From Hyphodiscus hymeniophilus (lineage: Eukaryota; Ascomycota; Leotiomycetes; Helotiales; Hyphodiscaceae), in assembly GCA_016508695.1 (NCBI GenBank), contig VNKQ01000008.1:248001-312000 (forward strand): a stretch of 64,000 nucleotides of DNA, given 5' to 3'. The notes beneath the pieces were generated by a model. That model was not told where the DNA came from and did no database searches. It saw only the letters and a program-made list of their open reading frames with translations. Shown piece by piece: positions 10,807-22,744 of this stretch; the first letter of the stretch is position 1, and each line of letters begins with the position of its first letter. The position numbers and the translations under genes were made by a program.

Positions 10807-11832
10807 GGCGACGGTTCAAACTACCAGAACCACGAGATGGAGATCTGCCTTCTCGACGCTGGAGGTAGTCTGACTATACTTTCAAACCAATTTGCGAAAG
10901 CAACATGATCATCACTACCAAGGACAGTGCACCCTTGGACTCTGATTGTTTGTCTTTGTATTTAGGAATTCGACTTGTGACTGCAGGATTTCTCAAGATA
11001 CAGGACAGATACTTGACGACGACGGGAGCTGCCAGTTGGAGCCGCTATCTCAAGAATCAGACACGGATCGACGAAGCCAATCAGGAGCGACATGGGCAGT
11101 GCTCAAAAAAAAAAGAAATGCGGCTGGAACAAGCCCCAATCATCGTGGAGAATAAGTGGATATTCGGCGCTGACCTTGGAATCTTTGGATATGGATTCTC
11201 ATGTGCACTCACATGGCTTAATGGAAGAGGAAGCCGTTGCGGAACGAGAATGCGATAAGTTGACAATACATTGTGTGGACGCTCTCTCATCGCCAACTAT
11301 TAGACTGATTAAGAGTAGACAATGAGCTTCTATACAAGTAACAAAGATTTTGTATCTGTATTTGCCATGGTGGCTGGTGGCTGTGTTGGCAATATTGTTG
11401 TAACCACACTGTTATCTTTGATATCTCTTCTGTATGACGCATGGTGGCAGTTCCTTGTCAGATCACGATCCACAGCGCTCGGGAGCTTCAGGAGAATCTT
11501 TCGGAGTTGCCTCATTAGGAGGATATTCCGAAAGACGGCTTGAATTGGTGTCTTCACCTTCTCCCCTTTTCAATCTTCAATTCAACTTGACTCCATGTCA
11601 AATAAATGTCTAGGAAAATGGTTGTTGATTGTTCAACATAATAACAAGGCGGAAGAATGTTATCCGAAAGGAAAACACAAGATGAGCGGAGTTTGAATTC
11701 GATACCTGCGGTAATGGAAAGATTGAAGAAGTCGATTAGTCGCAATTAAAAAAAAGATGGAAGAATCTTAAAGTTGACAAACGTCGAGGAAATAGAAGGT
11801 AAAGGGCGACTTCTGCGCAAGCAAAAATTCCC
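10807..11832. other. 1 kb intergenic, nothing recognised
   Basis: Upstream of the minus-strand GH5 gene and 3' flank of the FAD monooxygenase gene. Short open frames on both strands lack any recognisable domain or splice-supported extension. Confidence 0.5.
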
Positions 11833-13116
11833 TCAATCATTACATTCCAGCTCCGTATATGTCGGAAGGGACCATTTTGACGTCTTGGTACTGACGCTGC
11901 TTAGTTGATCCCCTTTGAACGCTGCCGCTAGACCGGCAATTGTTTGCAAGACCTTGATCCCAAAATTTGATCTTGGAAGCAGTAACGATAGGCCCCTCTT
12001 GCTACCACCTTGCGCAGCTGTCGCTATCGGACAAAGCCTCTCCTCGTAGTTCTTCGCCCCTTGCACCACGGCAGCTGTGGGTGACCACCCGTCTTTATTG
12101 TAGAGCGATGCGATCTCGCCCGCCAATACATACGCTCCTACCAGACTGAGCGTCGCCCCAAGACCGCCGACTGTCTGGCAATATGCCGAATCACCAAGCA
12201 GAACAACGCGGCCTTTCGACCAGCTGCCCTTGGGTAGGTGAATCTCGTCCATGCGGGTCGCGTATAAATCGTCAGCCTCTGGAGCATGTTGCAGCTCGTG
12301 CATGAAGCGATCACATTCCCATCCCCCGCCTTGATACAGATCCACCCAAGCCTTCTTCAACTCCTTCAGACTTCCAGATTGGTATGCCGACTCGAGAGTA
12401 GGCTGTTTTCCATAGATTATCATGTAAATTCGAAGAAGATCCGGGCGATCTTTCCGGGTCCCTATGATTCGACCTCCAGGAAGGTGGCATAATGTCCACC
12501 TGTTTGACTCTGCTGGTGTCCCTGGAATAGTGAAGAATCCTATGTGGCCTCCAAGTGAATATCGCGGATCCGGTGCGTCTGGACCCAGCATGATTTTGCG
12601 GGTTTGGGAACCGCTTCCATCTGCGCCCACCACGAGATCGAAATCTTCTCTTTGACCATTCGAAAATCGCACATGCACTTTGCCGTTAGGGTCACTTTCA
12701 TCGTCTTGCTCAAAGTCCTCAATAGCAGTGTCGAACACATGCCGGACGTTCTCTTTTCCTTTGGTCAGTCCATATAAAATTCCAACCAAATGTCCACGCA
12801 TTATCTCGAACTCTGACGTGAGGCTCTGCTTCTCGCTATTGGTGTACGTGGCTGGGAAGTACGCTTTGGTCTGGCCGTTCTGGTTGATAAGCTGCATGCC
12901 GGGTTCATGGACGATTGCTGATCGTACGGCGGCTTCAATGCCCATCCTCTTCATCATAGGCACGCCTTGAGCGCGAAGATCGACTTGTTGGCCGGTGGCG
13001 CGGATATGGGGAAAGCGCTCGATAAGAGTCACTTCGGCGTTGATGCGTGAGAGCCAGTATGCAAGAGAGGGACCTGCAATGCCGCCGCCCACAATGAGGA
13101 CTTTCAAAGGGGGCAT
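11833..13116 (-). CDS. FAD-dependent aromatic-hydroxylase-type monooxygenase
   Basis: Single exon, 427 residues, complete. The N-terminus has the Rossmann motif VLIVGGGIAGPSLAYWL (residues 6-22), the second FAD contact VGADGSGSQTR (163-173) and the GD motif VVLLGDSAYCQTVGGLG (304-320). These three together define the PHBH/UbiH-like group A flavin monooxygenases, which hydroxylate phenolic or polyketide substrates with NAD(P)H and O2. The substrate is not readable. No polyketide synthase or other biosynthetic core gene lies in the window, so there is no support for a gene cluster. No signal peptide or membrane tail is seen; a soluble cytosolic enzyme is likely. Confidence 0.88.
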   Translation of the reverse strand: MPPLKVLIVGGGIAGPSLAYWLSRINAEVTLIERFPHIRATGQQVDLRAQGVPMMKRMGIEAAVRSAIVHEPGMQLINQNGQTKAYFPATYTNSEKQSLTSEFEIMRGHLVGILYGLTKGKENVRHVFDTAIEDFEQDDESDPNGKVHVRFSNGQREDFDLVVGADGSGSQTRKIMLGPDAPDPRYSLGGHIGFFTIPGTPAESNRWTLCHLPGGRIIGTRKDRPDLLRIYMIIYGKQPTLESAYQSGSLKELKKAWVDLYQGGGWECDRFMHELQHAPEADDLYATRMDEIHLPKGSWSKGRVVLLGDSAYCQTVGGLGATLSLVGAYVLAGEIASLYNKDGWSPTAAVVQGAKNYEERLCPIATAAQGGSKRGLSLLLPRSNFGIKVLQTIAGLAAAFKGDQLSSVSTKTSKWSLPTYTELECND

Positions 13117-14365
13117 GGTGGTTCGACTGTTCAGTATTTTGACTTATAGAGTAACTGATCAGAGCGTATAGTGTAGACCATACACTGAAGAGATACTTCT
13201 GAAGAATTCCAGTATATGTTAAAGTTCGATCAGAATCCAGATCAGTGTTTTGTTGTCGGATTACATCGAAATCAATTTAAAGTGAGGGATTGTCCGTCTC
13301 GAGCGTCTTATGTCCGTACCGCCGGAGATAAAAGGTTTCTGAACTGGGAGCGTTTCAATATTGTTCCGAGAGCTGGATTGCTTACTGAAGGGAATTGAGA
13401 AATTTTGCCATACCAACCCATCGTAATTGACAGAAAGATAGAAACAGAAAGATACAAATGCGCTCAGAAGCACCTACCTAGTTCACGATCTGGCAACGTG
13501 ATACTGAGCAACACCAATGCAGGAAACCAGTGCAGGAAACCAGATACATGAATGAAGTATAGCAAATCAAGGACTCAGTCATAGCCATGAATCTAAGAGA
13601 CTGAGAACTCATCGACGGCCCATCTCTTCTCTCTCAACAAAATAAACAGATAGCATCAAGAAGACTTTCCTGGTAGCGATAGCTATAGCAAGGGCAATTA
13701 TCACGTCTGCTGCAATCCGTTACAAAAGGAGATTCCTGCGTCAAAGCCTTCTATCCTTCAACCAAAAGAAGCGAATGGTAGCTCGGCGCAACCTTATGGG
13801 GATAGGGCCATCATGCAGATGCAGATGCAGGTACAGAGCACAGAACGTTACAAGGATGAGGACTTCCTCGAATCAAGGTATGTATGTATTTGCACAGTAC
13901 GGTACTCATACGTGCTCCATGTCGATATCACCGCCACTGAGCTCTCAAGAGTATATTCGATACAATCATTGCCACGTTACCATGGCGAACTGATGGCTGA
14001 ATGATTGTTGCGGTGGTTCTTGTGTTGATGCTCGCCTCGTCCCAGAAATTCGGTTGGACCACCATGAACCCCAGATTCTGCAGGCGCCAGAGCACCCTGC
14101 AGATGAGCTCCACGTCTCATCCATCATCAACAGCCTCATCCAAACACTCCCAATCACTCCATCATCGGGCGCATACTCGCCCTGCTTCCCAAACATCCTG
14201 GCGCTTCCCTCTCGTCTGCGTGTAGGATTATTTATAATCCTCTTCTTTATTGCTACTTCCGCCATTCTGGCTTCTACTCGCGTTGGATCTCGACTCACGT
14301 CGCTCTTCTCTCATATCCGACCTGCTGTTCTCCCCGCCTTCACAAGACCTATCACAACAAGCACC
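13117..14365. other. intergenic and 5' region of the M3 peptidase gene
   Basis: No gene recognised in 13117-14053. From 14054 a frame without ATG stays open into the peptidase and encodes a hydrophobic stretch (GLFIILFFIATSAILA) and a Ser/Thr/Arg-containing segment just before the peptidase ATG at 14366. It could be 5' UTR, an upstream-exon leader or near-cognate start region. Confidence 0.45.
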
Positions 14366-16713
14366 ATGGCGCCAAAGACATATCAAAAGCCTCCTCAGGC
14401 CCCTCCTAGCTTTACTGCTACCACGACCTCCTTGGTTGAGGATGCCAAAGCTCTCTGTGGTAAGTTTGCTGACCCCCGAGCTATTCGACACTTTGTCTCT
14501 ACGTTTCTTCCAACTTCTCTGCGTGCAGGATCTGGAATGACCACAAGCCACGTTCCTGCATAATATCATTGCCATGGTTGATCAGTTCATGCTGACACGT
14601 CCAAGACCGCACACGCAAGCTCCTCGATAAGATTGTAGCAGACATAACGCCCGAGACAGCGACCTTTGAAAATGTCGTCTTGCCTATGGCAGAAGATGAG
14701 AACAACTCAAGCCTTCAAAATCGAATCCTGGGTTTTTACCAAGCTGTATCAGGAGATGCTAGTTTACGAGATGCCTCGTCCAAAGCTGAGGAGATAATGG
14801 AAGAGTTCGGAATTGAAGCATCGATGCGCGAGGACATTTTCACGCTGGTGGATGCGGCATACAAAAAAGGAGAGAAACTGGACCCAGAGTCACAAAGACT
14901 GTTGGAGAAGGAGCGAAAGTCATATATCAAAATGGGACTAGGCATACCTGCGGGACCACAGAGAGATAGATTCAAGGAGATCAAGAAGAGACTTGCGGTG
15001 ATCCAGGTCGAGTTCCAGAAGAATTTGAATGAGGAAAACGGAGCTATCTGGTTCACAAAGAAAGAGCTAGAAGGCGTTCCAAGTGATGTTGTGGAGGGCT
15101 TCGAGAAGGGAACTGGTGAGCATGAGGGCAAGATGCGGTTTACTTTCAAGTATCCGGATCTATTCCCTACTTTGAAGTTTGCCTTGGATTCGGAGGTCAG
15201 GCAGAAGATATTCATTGAAAACGAGAACAAGGTACGTTGATGCGAGCATGTATTTCTCGTTTACTGATTCACGCCAATAGTGTAACTCAAATGTGCCAAT
15301 CTTCAAAGAAGCCATTGTCCTTCGTGACGAAGCAGCAAGACTTCTTGGATATCCAGATCATGCATCATTCCGAATCGAAGACAAGATGGCCAAGACTCCC
15401 AAAACGGTCAATGATTTCCTTGATGACTTGCGAGTCCAGCTTGCCCCAGGCGGGGTCACTGAAACTGAACATCTAAAAGAAATCAAAAAAGCAGATCTTG
15501 CTGCACGAGGCTTGGAAGCAAGCAATGATGGCAACTACTATCTTTGGGATACCCGGTTCTACAACCGATTGATGGTCGAGAACGAGTTTTCTATTGACGA
15601 GCAGAAAATTGCTGAATATTTTCCCCTCCAATCAACCATCAATGGCATGTTGACCATCTTCGAGGAGTTGTTTGGTTTCGTATTTGTCGAAATTGACCCA
15701 GCAGAGCGGACAAAGCTGTCAGGTAAGCAACATATTGCTTGTTTCTTTGTTCATCTCTGACGATTATAGAAACTGGCAAAGGAGACGATATCTATTGGCA
15801 CGAAGATGTAAAGATCTTCAGCGTCTGGGATGATGAAGCTGAAGGAGGCTCATTCGTGGGTTACTTGTATCTCGATCTGCATCCTCGCCCTGGCAAGTAT
15901 GGTCACGCAGCAAACTTCTCCATTCAGCCAGGCTTCCTATTCCCTAATGGGACTCGCCGCTATCCTGCCACCGCACTGGTATGCAACTTCTCGAAGCCCA
16001 CCCCTACCAAGCCCTCGCTGTTGAAGCATGATGAGGTCGTCACATTGTTCCATGAACTTGGACACGGTATCCATGATCTTGCTGCCCGTACCAAATATTC
16101 TCGTTTTCACGGAACGTCTGTCGTTAGAGACTTCGTTGAAGCGCCGTCTCAAATGCTGGAAAATTGGTGCTGGACCCCATCTCAACTGAAGAGTTTGAGC
16201 AAGCACTACATTAGCGGCGAAAGTATTCCCGATGACTTGATCGAGAAACAAATCTCTACCAAACACGTCAACGATGCCTTGTTCAATCTACGTCAACTGC
16301 ACTTCGGGATCTTCGATATGACAATTCACACCCCCAAGTCTCACGCTGAAGCCGAAACCTTTCAGCTTTCTGAGCTCTACAATGACTTGCGTGAAAAAAT
16401 CTCGGGATTGAAGGGACCAGAAGCATTGGGCATGAACAGTAATTGGGGTAATGGACAGGCCACGTTCGGACACCTGATAGGCGGCTATGATGCTGGTTAC
16501 TACGGGTACTTGTCATCCCAAGTTTATTCCACGGATATGTTCTACAGTGTTTTCAAGAAGAACCCCATGGATCCGAAGGAAGGACGCCGCTATAGACATA
16601 TGGTCTTGGAGAAGGGAGGCAGTCAGGAGGAAATGAAGACCTTGACCGACTTCCTTGGAAGAGCACCTAGCACGGAGGCTTTCTATAAGGAATTGGGTCT
16701 GACGGCAAGATAA
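14366..16713 (+). CDS. PRD1: M3 family oligopeptidase (saccharolysin / thimet type)
   Basis: Four exons: 14366-14459, 14606-15231, 15281-15722, 15770-16713 (introns 146, 49 and 47 bp), 701 residues. The zinc site HELGH is at about residues 482-486, in FHELGHGIHDL, with the downstream Glu in FVEAPSQMLENW. Helical N-terminal blocks (FYQAVSGDASLRDAS, ERKSYIKMGLG) and C-terminal GGYDAGYYGYLSS match thimet oligopeptidase/Prd1, about 700 residues. It cleaves short cytosolic or mitochondrial peptides. The ATG at 14366 (CACCATGG, strong context) was chosen because no ATG exists in the open frame upstream. That upstream frame is leader-like, so an alternative targeted form is possible. Confidence 0.92.
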
Positions 16714-17568
16714 AAGGGTCATGAAATGGCTTCGGTGATAAACATTTGTAACGGTACTTAACAGAGCTGGCTTTATTTACATCGGATGGGCGATGGGCGA
16801 TTCAAAAAAGTTCAAGACCTTCAGAGCAGATCACGTGCGTGTACTCCTTTTTCCTGATTTGATCTGAGAATGCTCCAAACACTTCCCCACACCTTTCAGC
16901 AAGGATTCGAGTTCGCAATCCAGGCCAAGGCGGAAAATACATGGCTTGCTTCTCCATCGAATCGGTTTCTCTTCAACTATGATTCTCTGAATGAGGCACA
17001 GCAGGCTCTGAAACGCTCTGAAGCCATTTCCACCTCAACCATGTTTCAAACCCCCACCCAGACGCAAATCGCCCGGCAATCATGCATGGCCCCTCCACTC
17101 CTCCACTCGAAGTACAGCAATGAGACTTGGCATACTCTACCGTGCTCCATCATCTGAAGATCGTTGATGCGGAGAAGGGGCTGGCCTGTGAAATGCCTTA
17201 TTTTCATGCCACTGTCTGCAAATAGATTCTCGGGACCTAGAAACACCCCTTAGTGGACGGTGGGAGGCAAGCGCATGAATGGTGTGGTAATGCGAAGAAG
17301 AGTGCCAGGTGGAAGAATCTGTCTTCCGAGCACGTTCATGCGTATCTGTCGGGTCGAGGTAGAACTTGGACTCAGCTGAAGTTGTTTCCTTCATCTGTTC
17401 TCCTCATTCTTTCATTTCGCCGGCGACTATTCTCGGACTTGCACAGGTGCAATTTGGTGTTTGCGGTTTTTACTTGTGGTTTGATACCCTTCGTTTCGAT
17501 ACTCTCATTCATTGTTACTCTTGCGCGGAAAAGAAAACTTCTTAAGAGGTGGTTGGACTCGTGGAATA
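16714..17568. other. intergenic, nothing recognised
   Basis: 3' flank of the M3 peptidase and 5' flank of the MFS transporter on the same strand. No recognisable coding pattern is seen. Confidence 0.5.
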
Positions 17569-19453
17569 ATGGAGCCTTTACCTCAGAACCCAAAATTGAG
17601 TCACACGAAGAGCATCTCAGTTGTGACGAGTCGCTCAGTCGAGGTGGGAGAAGATGGGGCAAATAAACCTGCTGGCAGGAGGAAGAGAGAAATGAGGAAG
17701 TTTGAGGGCAGGACGACAGCTGGGTTGGAACCTACGCCGAGTGACGATAAGGATGATCCTTTGGTAGGTCTTTCCTCGACGCATTCACAGACGTGGAGGT
17801 TAGACAGGAGGACGTGGCTAATAAGGAATAGAATTGGCCGCGATGGAAAAAGGAAGCTGCCTACGCATCGCTGCTCCTCATGACGGGCACAATTTGTGTC
17901 CTCAAAACACTTTACGTGACGACCAACTCGGTCATCGTAGCACAGTATAATAGCTCATACATGGCAGTCACGGCGTTTACAGGCATCCCATTCATCATTG
18001 CGGCGTTTTCGTCGCTCGGAAGCATGATGCTCTCGCAAATTATTGGGAAAAGAATCATCTTCATTGTGTCGTCACTCCTCATGTTTGGTGGAGTCCTGTG
18101 GAATATGCACATCTTTTCGACCTACAGTTGGTTCATGGTCAGTAGGGTGATACAATCGGTAGGATGGGGTGCTTCTGAGGCGTTAGTATCGGTTGCAATT
18201 CGGGATATGTTCTTCGTAATGTAGACCATTTTTCACTTGGAGACAATGGCTAATAGAGACAGGTTCACGAGCGAAGGCTGCGGTTCAGCATTCTGAATAT
18301 CGTCAGCCTCGTGTTCACCTGGGGATCACCTATCCTTGGAGGCTTCATCTCGCAAACCAACGAGACTTTCCGAAATCAACTGATGGTTCTCAGCATCATC
18401 CAGGCGTTTGTGGTCTTCTTTACGGTCCTCCTCATCCCAGAGACGTCTTTCGACCGCTCACAAACAATCTCTGCAGGCCCAAGTCCTACCTCTGGTATCT
18501 CTGCTTTTGGAACAACAACCATCACAACCATCTCGGCAAATCAATCATCTCCACTCAAAATCTATCTGAAGTCGCTCCATCCGCTCAGATACACCGCACG
18601 CTTCTCTCTCAACTCTACGCTTCAACCAATCCGCGCCCTCGGCGCTCCCTCTGCACTTCTGACCTTTCTCCTGACCGGACTAATGATAGCATCCGCATAT
18701 GGAGTGGCCAATTCCCTCTCCGAAATCTTCGCGGCCATGCCCACCTTCCTCTTCCCAGAACGCCTAGGCTACATCTTCATTCTCCCTCTCATCTTCTCGG
18801 TCATCGTTTATGCCCTCACATCATACATCTCCTACCAACGCTCCAAACCACCACACCATCTATCCCGCTCCTCCACACCCGACAACCTGATCGTCGTCGT
18901 TCCAGCTTTCCTGAGTCTCCTGATTGGCATCGCAGGCTTGCTCAGTTTCGGGCTCTACGTCGAAGGCGAGCTTACGCCCAAGGTAGTAGACGACGGCACC
19001 GTGTTCGCGCTCGACGTAACGGGTCTGAACCTCAGCCTCACGACCGTATCCGCGCTCTTCGGCATGCTCGTCACGGGCTCAACACTCATCCACCTCGCGA
19101 GCTCCGCCTACCTTTCCTCCTCCTCCTTCCCCACGCCATCGGGGAACAGCAACCACGGCGAAACGTTATTGCAGCCTTCTCGCGCCGTGCTCGAGAATAT
19201 CCTCGTCGGGATCTTCATCGTCGCGTTCCCGAGCTGGGTGAAGGGATCCGAGGGCTCGATGGAAGGACTGAAAGATACGGCCATCGCGATTGCCGTCCTG
19301 CAGATCGTGCTGGCGAGTACGGTTGGGGCGCTGTTGTATGTTAAGGGCGATGTGCTTAGAGCGGTCGACAGGAGGGTTCTGGGGATCAGGCAGGATGAAC
19401 GGATGGGGAGGGTACTGAGCTGGAAGAGTGAGGGGAGTTTTTTCGAGGCTTGA
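17569..19453 (+). CDS. MFS transporter (DHA1-like, fungal multidrug type)
   Basis: Three exons: 17569-17763, 17832-18215, 18263-19453 (introns 68 and 47 bp), 589 residues. Joining exons 1 and 2 produces DDKDDPLNWPRWKKEAAYASLLL, the DPLNW motif that precedes helix 1 in fungal DHA1-type carriers. Exon 2 holds VTTNSVIVAQYN and several helices; VHERRLRFSILNIVS starts exon 3, corresponding to the cytoplasmic loop after helix 4. Long hydrophobic helices follow to the C-terminus (GVLSWKSEGSFFEA-like tail). The MEPLPQ start at 17569 was preferred; an open frame extends to 17512. Substrate unknown. Exon 3 is richer in C than the surroundings. Confidence 0.82.
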
Positions 19454-20118
19454 TTTGCTTGAGTGACGGGATATGGGATGGAGTCTATAGTCTGGGAAAT
19501 GGTAAAACAGGGGGTTCGGGGGAGCTGGAAAGCGGGAGAGGATGGGATCCTGGGCGGATAGACAGCTGTGCTGTATAGTCCTGGTATTGAGTGATGATGT
19601 AAATCATTCCCGAATCACGTAAGCTTGCACCTATTTGCCGAAGTTTATGAGCACCGGACGTGGCTTGGGTGTATTATCATGAAGCGGTACCTACTAAATG
19701 CAGAACCTTAAAGCCGTTGTTCCTTTAAAACTCGTCTTTGCTGAGGTGTAGATTTTGCAGCCTCATTATCTTTGGGGAGAGGTCCGAGTTGGTTGGTCGT
19801 GAAGGGACTCGACCGCGTGTAGTCCCCATCGAAAGCCTGAGCCATGGAACACGCCTGTGATTGAGCAAGCTTGGGACTTTTAATATATGCTGGAAGGGAA
19901 TCAAGCCGTGGTATTGGTTTTGAAAAATGTCAGCACTCATTCTGATCCATTCGATCATGCACACATAACGTCTTGTTAAAAACAAGTATTTCTTTCATTT
20001 GAAGAACTTTTTGTTCGTGACGAGAAGAGTAGGTTGTTGCTGTACAATCTATAGAGTTGTGAGCCATGATATCGTACAAGCTGCTTTCTGCAGCGAATTC
20101 CCATGCTCATCGGAATCA
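19454..20118. other. intergenic between convergent MFS genes
   Basis: Both flanking transporter genes end here, so 3' untranslated regions and terminators are expected. No gene, tRNA or repeat is recognised. Confidence 0.5.
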
Positions 20119-22089
20119 TCACGCCTTCTCAGCTAGCTTCTCCTCATCCTTTACAGCACCAGGAGCCCGCTTCTGCCGCCCCTCCTTAACACTCTTCCAC
20201 TCCATAGCAGCCGCCCCAAAAACCGTACAACAGGCTAACGCAGTGACAAGATAGAACGTAGCTCTCAGCGCATCGTTATACCCGACCAAAACCTGTGGCA
20301 GCAGATTTGCAGGCACTAGCTTTCTAAGGTCCGTAGCACCGATCGAAGCAACGGAGCCGATGACGAGGCCGGGGATATCAGCTAGATTCTGTGAGAGACG
20401 GCTGTCGAACAGGTTGTTGGCCACGCTGATGAAGACGGCTCCGCCGAGAGTTTGGGAGAACATCATTAGTGCTGCGCCGATTGAGACGTCTTTTCGGGAG
20501 AGGACTGTCTGTGCTGCTACCGAGGGTTGCTGATTCCCCAGACCAACACCGAAACCGAAAATTACTTGATAGCCTATCCAGGCAGAGTGGCCTGTGTGAG
20601 GTGTGAACGTGGTGATCAAACCGGCGCCGATAGGTGTCAGGACGGAAGATATGATCATCCATGGCGTATAATACCCGATCTTTTTGGTGAGGATGCCTGC
20701 TGATATCGACATAATAACCAGAGCCAGCACAAAGGGCAGACTCATAATTCCAGATTTCACTGCCGAGGCGTGCTTGATGGCCTGGAACCAGATCGGGAGG
20801 AAGTAGAACAGCGTTTGCATGGCCCCACCCATGCAGAAGGAGAACCAGAATCCTGCGATGACGCTCCGGTTCATGAAAATGCGTCCTGGGACTGTGGCAT
20901 TGTCGCCCTTCCATTTTTGCACGATGACGAAGCCGATTAGGAGAATTCCAGCTAGGATGAGGAGAACGATAATTCGAGCGTTGCTCCAGTTGTATGTGAC
21001 TCCTCCCCATTGCAGTGCCAGTAAGAGGCACACGATGCTTGGTAGGAAGAAGAAGGTACCAATGGGGTCCATTTGAGTTATTTTCTCCTTCCAAGTCGTC
21101 GGGTTCCGCTCCAACATCTCAACGGGAATATCTAGGAAGAAACACAGGAGTGCAAAAACAAGTCCTCCAAATGGTAGATTGACTGCGGAAAAATACGAGG
21201 TTAGTATTGTACTTTAAGGTGAAATAAATACCTTAGGAACCTTTCTAAGAGCATGGAGTAAGTTTGGGGGTAGAGCTCGTGTCCAGCAGCTCTTGTAAGT
21301 ACTTGAAGGGAATACTCACTATAGAAACACCATCGCCATCCCGGGCCATCGGTGAAAGCTCCTCCAAGCAAAGGACCAACAGCACTTGCGACGCCGAATA
21401 CCATGCCCAGAACCCCCATGTATTGAGGTCTTTTGTGGAGTGGTACGATGTAGACGATGATTATTACAGCACCCTGAAAAAGGCCTGCGTTGCCTAAGCC
21501 TGCAATTGCACGACCAACTATCAAGGCCGTGGAGTTGGGTGCTGCACCGCATATAGCTGAGCCGATTTCGAAGACAATCAGAGAGCCTATATAGATCCAT
21601 TTTGGATTGGCGAAGGTATAGACCTTGCCGAGAAGTAGCATGAATGCACAGGATGTGAGGAGATAGGATGATCCACTGTGGGAGAACTTGAGGTCAGTAT
21701 CATTTTGGAGAGTAGATGGGAGTCATGTAATTGGAAAATCGGTATCTTCATGATCCGCGGCTCATGGGACAACTGGATAGAGATATGGATATCTGGGAGT
21801 ATACTCACTACCATCCTACATCCCCAAGAGAGTTGAAATCGTTCGTTATGCTTGGAATTGCCACACCTATGATGAGACGATCGAGAGCAACGAGAAATAG
21901 CACGAGGAAGAGACATGCCATTACAAGAAGGACTTTGGCTGTTGGCGGATACGCATGCTCGGTGGAGACTTTTGAGAGCTCGTTTGTCGCTTCAATATGA
22001 GGTTCTTGTACGTTGTCTGTGACGCCAGATGCCGCCGACAGATGGTCTGGCGATGCAGGTGACACTTCTTTAGATTGCATTTCCACCAT
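20119..22089 (-). CDS. DHA2 (14-helix) MFS drug efflux pump
   Basis: Three exons on the minus strand: 21809-22089, 21320-21675, 20119-21182 (introns 133 and 137 bp), 566 residues. Markers include LDRLIIGVAIPSI (a variant of the usual LDxTIV/AIP motif), VGWYGSSYLLT, IVGRAIAGLGNAGLFQG (motif C region), GPLLGGAFTDGPGWRWCFYINLPFGG (classic DHA2 motif across intron 2) and MLERNPTTWKEKITQMDPIGT. Such pumps export toxins or secondary metabolites across the plasma membrane. The gene is divergent from a Zn2Cys6 regulator (start 22745), a common arrangement for regulator-pump pairs. The substrate is not known. Confidence 0.9.
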
Positions 22090-22744
22090 TGGATATGGAT
22101 TTAAGGTCGAACTTGAAGGAGAAGGGAGAGCAACAAGTAAGAACTAGAGGAAGAGAAACTGGTGGAAGAAAGGGAGGACAAAGTTAGATGAAAAGGGGGC
22201 CAGATAAAGTACGAAAAGAACTACACAACAAAAAGAAATCTACTTATCTTATAGCAACGCAGATCAAGCGACCCAAGCTAGTCGTAAATTCGGGGTGGGT
22301 TGATGTTTTTGTTGTGAACATGCGCAAAGAATGGATGTCTTCGGGCTCGGCGTCTAGAAACCCTTTTCTGCATTTTCGGGAGCGAAAGATAGGCGCCGGT
22401 CCCGACAAGCGAAAACACCCGCGGCGAGCAGGCTAAGTCGTCACTTCAATGTCCAATCAGAAGCCGTTGATGCAACAAGAACGATTACATAATACTCACG
22501 TACCTCTCCTCGGCGCTTTCAAGTCACGATTGTCACAGACTCACTACGAACATGATTCAAAACTCCATAACATTCCGATGCTGACTTGGTCGATAATAAC
22601 TCGAAGTATTGACCTCTATGAAGCTACGATTGTATAGATCAAGTGATGCAAGTAATAGCTACAACATCCCGTTATCAACTCCTTTGATGCTGTAATCACG
22701 AGTTGGCGTTGTTGCAAAGTGTACCTATCTAGACCATAGCTGCT
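22090..22744. promoter_or_regulatory. shared upstream region of DHA2 pump and Zn2Cys6 regulator
   Basis: This 655 bp region lies between two divergent starts. It contains CCGCGG at 22419-22424, an everted CCG/CGG pair without spacer of the sort Zn2Cys6 dimers can bind, further single CGG/CCG triplets in 22300-22420, and a CCAAT box at 22453-22457. Function of these sites is inferred from motif shape only. Confidence 0.45.

Noticed and set aside
10905..11325. Overlapping short plus-strand frames between the GH5 and FAD genes
   Set aside because: No conserved motif, weak codon pattern and no splice-supported extension.
19725..19985. tRNA-like stretch with GGTCCGAG and GGGACTCGACC
   Set aside because: No consistent acceptor, D and T arms could be paired.
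11833..22089. Secondary-metabolite gene cluster (FAD monooxygenase, MFS, MFS, Zn2Cys6)
   Set aside because: No PKS, NRPS, terpene or other core enzyme is present, and an M3 peptidase sits inside; adjacency alone is not enough.
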